From: Nonomuraea harbinensis
GTDB taxonomy: Bacteria; Actinomycetota; Actinomycetes; Streptosporangiales; Streptosporangiaceae
Direction of reading: 5' to 3'
Assembly (NCBI RefSeq): GCF_019396385.1
Contig: NZ_JAHKRN010000034.1
Span: forward strand, 35,269-99,268
DNA: 64,000 nucleotides
Every line of letters begins with the position of its first letter. Position 1 is the first letter of the stretch. The position numbers were made by a program, and so were the translations under genes. Below are positions 59,870-64,000 of the stretch, piece by piece. Under the pieces are notes generated by a model. The model was not told the DNA's origin. It worked only from the letters and a program-made list of their open reading frames with translations, and searched no databases.

Positions 59870-60237
59870 CGCGTCGTGTCCCTGCCGTGGAGGTGGCCGA
59901 GCGCCGCGACGCCCTTCTCCAGGTCGAGCGCGGTGCGCACACCGCCGAGTGACAGACCGAGCTCCACCAGGGTGATGGCCACGGCCGGGCGCATGCCGAC
60001 GACCACGGTGTCGGCGTCGAGCAGCCGGCACATGGCCGCGATGGTGGCGAGCATCCTGCCGATGAACGAGTCGATGATCTCGACCGCGGTGATGTCGATG
60101 ACGACGCCCCGGGCGCCGGTCGCGACGACCCGTTCCGCCAGGTCCTCCTGCAGGCCCAGCACGCTCTGGTCGTCGAGGTCGATCTGGATGGAGATGATCA
60201 GGATGTCGCCGAGTTTGAGGATGGGGACACGTTCCAT
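59866..60237 (-). CDS. rsbS: Stressosome scaffold STAS protein RsbS
   Basis: A 123-residue single STAS domain. Ser57 in VEIIDSFIGR aligns with the serine of Bacillus RsbS (Ser59) that RsbT phosphorylates. It forms the stressosome core with RsbR and sequesters RsbT. ATG at 60237 overlaps the rsbR stop (TGATG). Confidence 0.93.
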   Translation of the reverse strand: MERVPILKLGDILIISIQIDLDDQSVLGLQEDLAERVVATGARGVVIDITAVEIIDSFIGRMLATIAAMCRLLDADTVVVGMRPAVAITLVELGLSLGGVRTALDLEKGVAALGHLHGRDTTR

Positions 60238-61073
60238 CACGCGTCCTCCGCGCGGATCGCGATCTGCGTCCGCCGGCCCTCGCCGAACTCGATGCCGCTG
60301 CGCCGCAGCGTGTACGCGAGCGCGTCGGCCAGCGTGGCCTTGGTCACGATGTCGCCGAACTCGATGCCGAGCGTGACGATCGTGTACGCGATCTGCGGGC
60401 TGATGCCGGAGATCACGCACTCGGCGCCCATGAGCCGCGCGGCCACCACGGTCTTGAGCAGGTGCTGGGCCACCTGCGTGTCGACGGCGGGCACGCCGGT
60501 GATGTCGATGACGGCGTGCTCGGACCCGGTGTCGACCAGGGTCTGCAGCAGCTTCTCCATCACGACCTGGGTCCTGGCCGAGTCGAGGGTGCCGACCAGG
60601 GGCACGGCCACGATGCCGTCCCAGAGCTTGACCACCGGGGTGGACAGCTCCAGGAGCTGCTCGGCCTGGTCCAGGATGACCTTCTCCCTGGCGGTCGCGT
60701 ACGTCTCGATGGTGTACAGGCCCAGGTCGTCGATCAGCCGCGAGAACCAGATGAACCCGCGCAGCGCCTCGGGCCCCCCGTCGGCCTCGACGACCTCGTA
60801 CACCGCCTCCTTGAGGCCGAACACCGCGCGTGCGGTGTCGGAGGGGGTGTGGCCCCGGCGGACGCGGTCGCGCGAGAGCTCCGCGAGCAGGCCGCGAATG
60901 TCGGCGAGGTCACTGCCTTCCTCCGCCAAGGCGGTGCGCAGGGCCTGGTAGAGCTCCTTCAGCTCGTCTACCGGGGCCTTGGCGAGGGCGCTCCAGCGGC
61001 GCAGGATCTGCTCGTCCGAAGTGCCCAGCAGCTCCTCTATGCGTCGCCTGGCGACGTCGGCATGGACGTTCAA
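60237..61073 (-). CDS. rsbR: Stressosome sensor RsbR
   Basis: A 278-residue protein: N-terminal globin-like sensory domain (about 1-150, non-heme) and C-terminal STAS domain (about 155-270). Thr199 in VDTQVAQH matches the first phosphorylated threonine of RsbR; Thr231 in AYTIVTLG is in the region of the second. The likely start is TTG at 61073, 6 bp after AGGAG, giving MNVHADV; the longer readings lack a ribosome site. First gene of the operon; the input signal is unknown. Confidence 0.92.
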   Translation of the reverse strand: MNVHADVARRRIEELLGTSDEQILRRWSALAKAPVDELKELYQALRTALAEEGSDLADIRGLLAELSRDRVRRGHTPSDTARAVFGLKEAVYEVVEADGGPEALRGFIWFSRLIDDLGLYTIETYATAREKVILDQAEQLLELSTPVVKLWDGIVAVPLVGTLDSARTQVVMEKLLQTLVDTGSEHAVIDITGVPAVDTQVAQHLLKTVVAARLMGAECVISGISPQIAYTIVTLGIEFGDIVTKATLADALAYTLRRSGIEFGEGRRTQIAIRAEDA

Positions 61074-61260
61074 ATGGACTCCTGATGATACGTATGACGC
61101 ACTGCCGGGCAAAGATTAACGCCCGATTGGTCCGGCAGGTGAAAGATGTGTGATTTGTCCCGAACCGTGTGCTCTCACGACGATATCCGATGCTGAGCAC
61201 CACACCGCGTACCGAGATATTCCCGTGGCGCGAAAGCGGGAAGCCGCTGTCCGGGCCTGG

Positions 61261-62274
61261 TCAGGACACCGCCGCCGTGGTACGCCGGGGCACCAGCGTG
61301 GGCGTGATCGAGATGCGCGCCGACGCCGTCCGGCCGCCGATGCGCTCCAGCAGCAGCCGGCCCGCCGTGCGGCCCATGGTGACGCCCGACTGGTCGACGC
61401 TGGTGAGCGAGATGTGCGCCAGCGCGGCCAGCCAGCTGTTGTCGTATCCGGCGACCGAGACGTCGTCCGGCACGGCGAGCCCGGCCTCGCGCAGTGCGGC
61501 GAGGGCGCCGATGGCGGCCAGGTCGGCGCCCGCGAAGATCGCCGTCGGCGGCTCCGGCCGGCTCAGCAGCTCGCCGACGCCCTTGTGGCCGCCTTCCTCG
61601 GTGTACGTGGTCCACGCGATGTCGGCGTGCTCGCCCAGACCCAGCCGGACCATGGCCCGCTCGTACGCCCGCGCGCGGATGGCCTGCAGCAGGGTGGCGG
61701 GCTCGCCCCGGCTGGAGTCGCGGTGGGCGATGTGCGCGATGCGGCGGTGGCCCAGGCCGGCCAGGTGCTCGACCACGAGCTCGGCGCCCACCTCGTCGTC
61801 GTCGAAGACGGCGTCGTAGCGGGGGGAGCGGTCGTGGCGGCCGAGCACCACGACCGGCACCGTGGCGGCGATCGCCTCCAGATCGGACTGCGGGCTGAGG
61901 GGGGCGACCAGCACGATCCCGCCCACCGACTGGTCGATGAGCGCGTGGATGGCCCGCGACTCGCTCGCCGGGCCGCGGCCCCCCTGGCTGATCACGACCT
62001 CGTACCCGGTGCCGGCGATCTCCTCGACGACGCCGTCGACCAGGTCGGGGAAGAACGGGTTGCGCAGGTCGGGCAGGAGCACGCCGAGAGTGGAGGTGTG
62101 GCCGCGCAGCGCGCGGGCCGCCACGTGCGGCCGGTAGCCCAGCTCGTCGATGGCCGCCAGCACCCGGGCGCGCATGGAGGGGCTGACCCCGTAGGCGTCG
62201 CGGAGCACCTTGGACACCGCCGACCTGGACACCTGGGCGTGCAGCGCCACGTCCGCGATGGTCACCCTGGTCAT
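61261..62274 (-). CDS. LacI-family transcriptional regulator
   Basis: A 337-residue LacI/GalR regulator with a helix-turn-helix (TIADVALHAQVSRSAVSKVLRD) and an effector domain ending NSWLAALAHISLTSVDQ. ATG at 62274 follows GGGGAGG. Divergent from a solute-binding protein/permease operon; AGAACGTTCT near its start and TTGAAACGATTTAA near the transporter start are candidate operators. Confidence 0.92.
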   Translation of the reverse strand: MTRVTIADVALHAQVSRSAVSKVLRDAYGVSPSMRARVLAAIDELGYRPHVAARALRGHTSTLGVLLPDLRNPFFPDLVDGVVEEIAGTGYEVVISQGGRGPASESRAIHALIDQSVGGIVLVAPLSPQSDLEAIAATVPVVVLGRHDRSPRYDAVFDDDEVGAELVVEHLAGLGHRRIAHIAHRDSSRGEPATLLQAIRARAYERAMVRLGLGEHADIAWTTYTEEGGHKGVGELLSRPEPPTAIFAGADLAAIGALAALREAGLAVPDDVSVAGYDNSWLAALAHISLTSVDQSGVTMGRTAGRLLLERIGGRTASARISITPTLVPRRTTAAVS

Positions 62275-62354
62275 CCGGCCTCCCCGTAGAACGAACCACA
62301 CCAGACGTGCCGTCGAGCCTCTTGACACCCCTCCGGAGCGGAGGATAGCAATGG

Positions 62355-62364
62355 AGAACGTTCT
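62355..62364. promoter_or_regulatory. Perfect palindrome AGAACGTTCT near the third lacI gene
   Basis: A 10-bp palindrome with an AACGTT centre typical of LacI operators, about 80 bp upstream of the LacI start, well placed for autoregulation. Confidence 0.6.
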
Positions 62365-62421
62365 ACATCCCGTCTCGGACCACCCGGATTTGCTCGGCGT
62401 CGCCCGCTTTCACGGCATAAC

Positions 62422-62460
62422 CGGAAAGCGGCCTTTCCGCATGCCATGAATTTCCGGAAA
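62422..62460. promoter_or_regulatory. CCGGAAA-containing inverted repeats
   Basis: CGGAAAG/CTTTCCG pairs around a short loop (62422-62439) and TTTCCGGAAA is a perfect palindrome at 62451-62460. Both lie between the divergent promoters and may be further operators or simple secondary structure. Confidence 0.35.
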
Positions 62461-62494
62461 TATTCCCGATGAGCATCGTTATCCGGACAAGGTC

Positions 62495-62523
62495 TTGACG
62501 CTGCCGAATCGCAAAGTTTAAGT
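62495..62523 (+). promoter_or_regulatory. Promoter of the third sugar-importer operon
   Basis: TTGACG (62495-62500), 17 bp, TTAAGT (62518-62523). A LacI-like palindrome lies just downstream. Confidence 0.65.
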
Positions 62524-62541
62524 TAGCGGCGATTGGGGGGC

Positions 62542-62555
62542 TTGAAACGATTTAA
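62542..62555. promoter_or_regulatory. LacI-type operator in the third importer leader
   Basis: TTGAAACGATTTAA, an imperfect palindrome with a CG centre, lies about 20 bp past the promoter -10 and 30 bp before the solute-binding protein ATG. Likely target of the divergent LacI protein, or of the similar pectin-locus LacI. Confidence 0.55.
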
Positions 62556-62584
62556 TGGTCCATGCGAAATTCCTGGAGGGCGTC

Positions 62585-63883
62585 ATGAAGGCCGCTTGCC
62601 TCAGAGTCGCAGCCGCCGCCACCGCCGTGGTCACGTCACTGACCTCATGCGGGTCGTCCGAGCCGACCTCGGCCGACGGGACCGTCACGCTCAAGCTGCT
62701 CATCGACAACGCCGAGGCCACCGTGGCCGCCGCAGAATCCGTGGTGCGGGCGTTCGAGGCCGCCGAGCCCACTGTCGAAATCGACACCGAGACCCGTCCC
62801 GGCGGCGCCGAAGGCGACAACATCGTCAAAACCCGGCTCTCCACCGGCGAAATGGCCGACGTTTTCTGGTACAACTCGGGCTCGCTCATCCAGGCGCTCA
62901 ACCCGAGCCAGACGCTCGTCGACCTCACCGGCGACCCCGTCCTCGCGAACGTGCAGGAGTCCTATCTGCCGGTGGTGTCCCACCAGGACAAGGTGTACGG
63001 GGTTCCGGCCGGCACCGCGGCCGGCGGCGGCATCCTCTACAACCGCAAGGTCTACGCAGACCTCGGCCTGGAGACGCCCAGGTCCTGGGCCGAGTTCATG
63101 GCCAACAACGACAAGGTCAAGGCCGCCGGCCTGGCGCCGGTCATCTCCACCTTCAAGGAGACCTGGACCTCGCAGCTGTTCGTGCTCGGCGACTTCTACA
63201 ACGTCCAGGCCGCCGTGCCCGCCTTCGCCGCCGGCTACACCGCCAACAAGGCCAAGTACGCCACCACCCCGGCCGCGCTGTCGGGGTTCCGGAAGCTCGC
63301 CGAGGTGCACGCCGCCGGCCTGCTGAACGACGGGTTCGGCTCGGCCACCCTGGACAACGGGCTGAAGCTGCTGGCCGAGGGCAAGGGCGCGCACTACCCC
63401 ATGCTCACCGGCGTGATGCCGGCCCTCATCGAGCAGTACCCGTCCGTCAAGACCGACATCGGCTTCTTCGGCATCCCCGGCGACGACCCGGGCACCCACG
63501 GCGCCACCGTCTGGGAGCCCGCCGGCGCCTACATCCCCGCCTCCAGCGAGCACGTCGACGCGGCCAAGAAGTTCCTCGCCTTCATCGCCTCACCGGCCGG
63601 CGCCCAGGCGTTCTCCGAGGGCGTCGCCCCGACGGGACCGTACCGGATCAAGGGCGCCGAGCTGCCCGAGGACGTCATCCAGGTGGCCAGGGACCTCAGC
63701 GCCTACATCGAGAGCGGCGCATCCGCGCCCGCGCTGGAGTTCGTCTCGCCGGTGAAGGGCCCGTCGCTGGAGCAGATCACCGTCGCCGTCGGCTCCGGGC
63801 TCACCACGCCGGCGGAAGGCGCGGCCCAGTACGACAAGGACGTGGAGAAGCAGGCCAGGCAACTGGGGCTGGCCGGATGGTGA
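62585..63883 (+). CDS. Sugar-binding lipoprotein (ABC importer)
   Basis: A 432-residue family 1 solute-binding protein with a lipobox ending LTSC (Cys22). The mature part is a periplasmic-binding fold with internal AAGGGILYNRKVYADLGL. ATG at 62585 follows GGAGGG; starting 30 bases earlier has no site. First gene of an operon that continues past the window; sugar unknown. Confidence 0.92.
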   Translation: MKAACLRVAAAATAVVTSLTSCGSSEPTSADGTVTLKLLIDNAEATVAAAESVVRAFEAAEPTVEIDTETRPGGAEGDNIVKTRLSTGEMADVFWYNSGSLIQALNPSQTLVDLTGDPVLANVQESYLPVVSHQDKVYGVPAGTAAGGGILYNRKVYADLGLETPRSWAEFMANNDKVKAAGLAPVISTFKETWTSQLFVLGDFYNVQAAVPAFAAGYTANKAKYATTPAALSGFRKLAEVHAAGLLNDGFGSATLDNGLKLLAEGKGAHYPMLTGVMPALIEQYPSVKTDIGFFGIPGDDPGTHGATVWEPAGAYIPASSEHVDAAKKFLAFIASPAGAQAFSEGVAPTGPYRIKGAELPEDVIQVARDLSAYIESGASAPALEFVSPVKGPSLEQITVAVGSGLTTPAEGAAQYDKDVEKQARQLGLAGW

Positions 63884-64000
63884 CCTCGGCCCAGCCTCGC
63901 CGGGCGGCCGCTCCGGAGAGCGGCCGCCGCCCGGCCCGGCCCAGGGCCCGCGCGGTCTACCCGTACGCGTTCTACCTGCCGGCAGGGATCGTCTACACCG
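63877..64000 (+). CDS. Sugar ABC transporter permease, 5' fragment
   Basis: Starts ATGGTGACC at 63877, overlapping the solute-binding protein stop; the GTG at 63880 (GTGA overlap) is equally possible. About 40 codons are visible: an Arg/Pro-rich cytoplasmic tail, then the first membrane helix (YAFYLPAGIVY), cut off by the window end. Context and start fit a MalF-type permease. Confidence 0.8.
   Translation, partial: MVTSAQPRRAAAPESGRRPARPRARAVYPYAFYLPAGIVYT

Noticed and set aside
61220..61242. TTCCCG/CGGGAA hairpin after the third lacI gene
   Set aside because: Only 6 bp with an 11-base loop and no T-run; too weak to call a terminator.

Overview
The window is GC-rich DNA (about 70% G+C, strongly GC-biased third codon positions, many GTG starts) from an actinomycete. 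Gene content (acVLRF1-type ribosome rescue factor, Tat-exported solute-binding lipoproteins, a large RsbR/S/T module, many LacI regulators, AA10 and GH51/GH43 enzymes) fits a soil actinomycete of the Streptosporangiales/Nonomuraea kind. That placement is an inference. I found no tRNA, rRNA, CRISPR array, insertion sequence or prophage gene.

Layout. 1-5.6 kb: hisG, then a Tat-lipoprotein class V aminotransferase with a degenerate EAL/CBS protein, an acVLRF1 factor, and a divergent NmrA-like/TetR pair. 5.7-14.0 kb: a pectin (rhamnogalacturonan) uptake locus: LacI regulator, DUF624 protein, solute-binding lipoprotein, two LplB/LplC-type permeases and a YetA/PcRGLX-like lyase, tied together by three near-identical LacI-type palindromes. 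14.0-17.0 kb: an ABC-F ATPase behind a candidate mini-ORF attenuator, a small HTH protein and an enoyl-CoA hydratase-like protein. 17-33 kb: mostly housekeeping and transport genes: ABC exporter, sulfotransferase, LD-carboxypeptidase, GH15 trehalase-like enzyme, YczE/MocR pair, TRIC channel, POT transporter, acyl-CoA ligase, two secreted proteins, a nitrilase-fold amidase and a class I aminotransferase.

33-48.6 kb: CAP-domain secreted protein, STAS protein, the divergent xylA/xylB pair, a ROK regulator with a long repeat-derived insertion, and a second sugar locus (LacI, lipoprotein, two permeases, GH51 arabinofuranosidase, GH43 lipoprotein) followed by a membrane-anchored AA10 monooxygenase. 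Together these would release arabinose and xylose from arabinoxylan, import them and feed xylose to xylulose 5-phosphate. 48.6-55 kb: STAND ATPase, cspA with a terminator-like hairpin in its leader, a carbamoyltransferase/HldE pair, a YnfA-like protein and an ArsR regulator.

55-61 kb: a compact minus-strand operon, rsbR-rsbS-rsbT, an RsbT-like kinase fused to an RsbX-like phosphatase, a hybrid histidine kinase, a receiver-GAF-PP2C phosphatase, and finally arsR. This is a stressosome module with two PP2C outputs and no sigma or anti-sigma target gene beside it. 61-64 kb: a third LacI/solute-binding protein/permease locus, cut by the window end. None of the three sugar importers encodes its own ATPase, so a shared ATPase such as MsiK is expected elsewhere in the genome.

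The strongest unusual signals are the ABC-F leader (five-codon mini-ORF whose CTCCC can pair with the GGGAG ahead of the start), the terminator-like hairpin in the cspA leader, the stressosome operon with its kinase/phosphatase fusion and pseudo-ATPase kinase, the LacI operator sets, and the repeat-expanded ROK protein.
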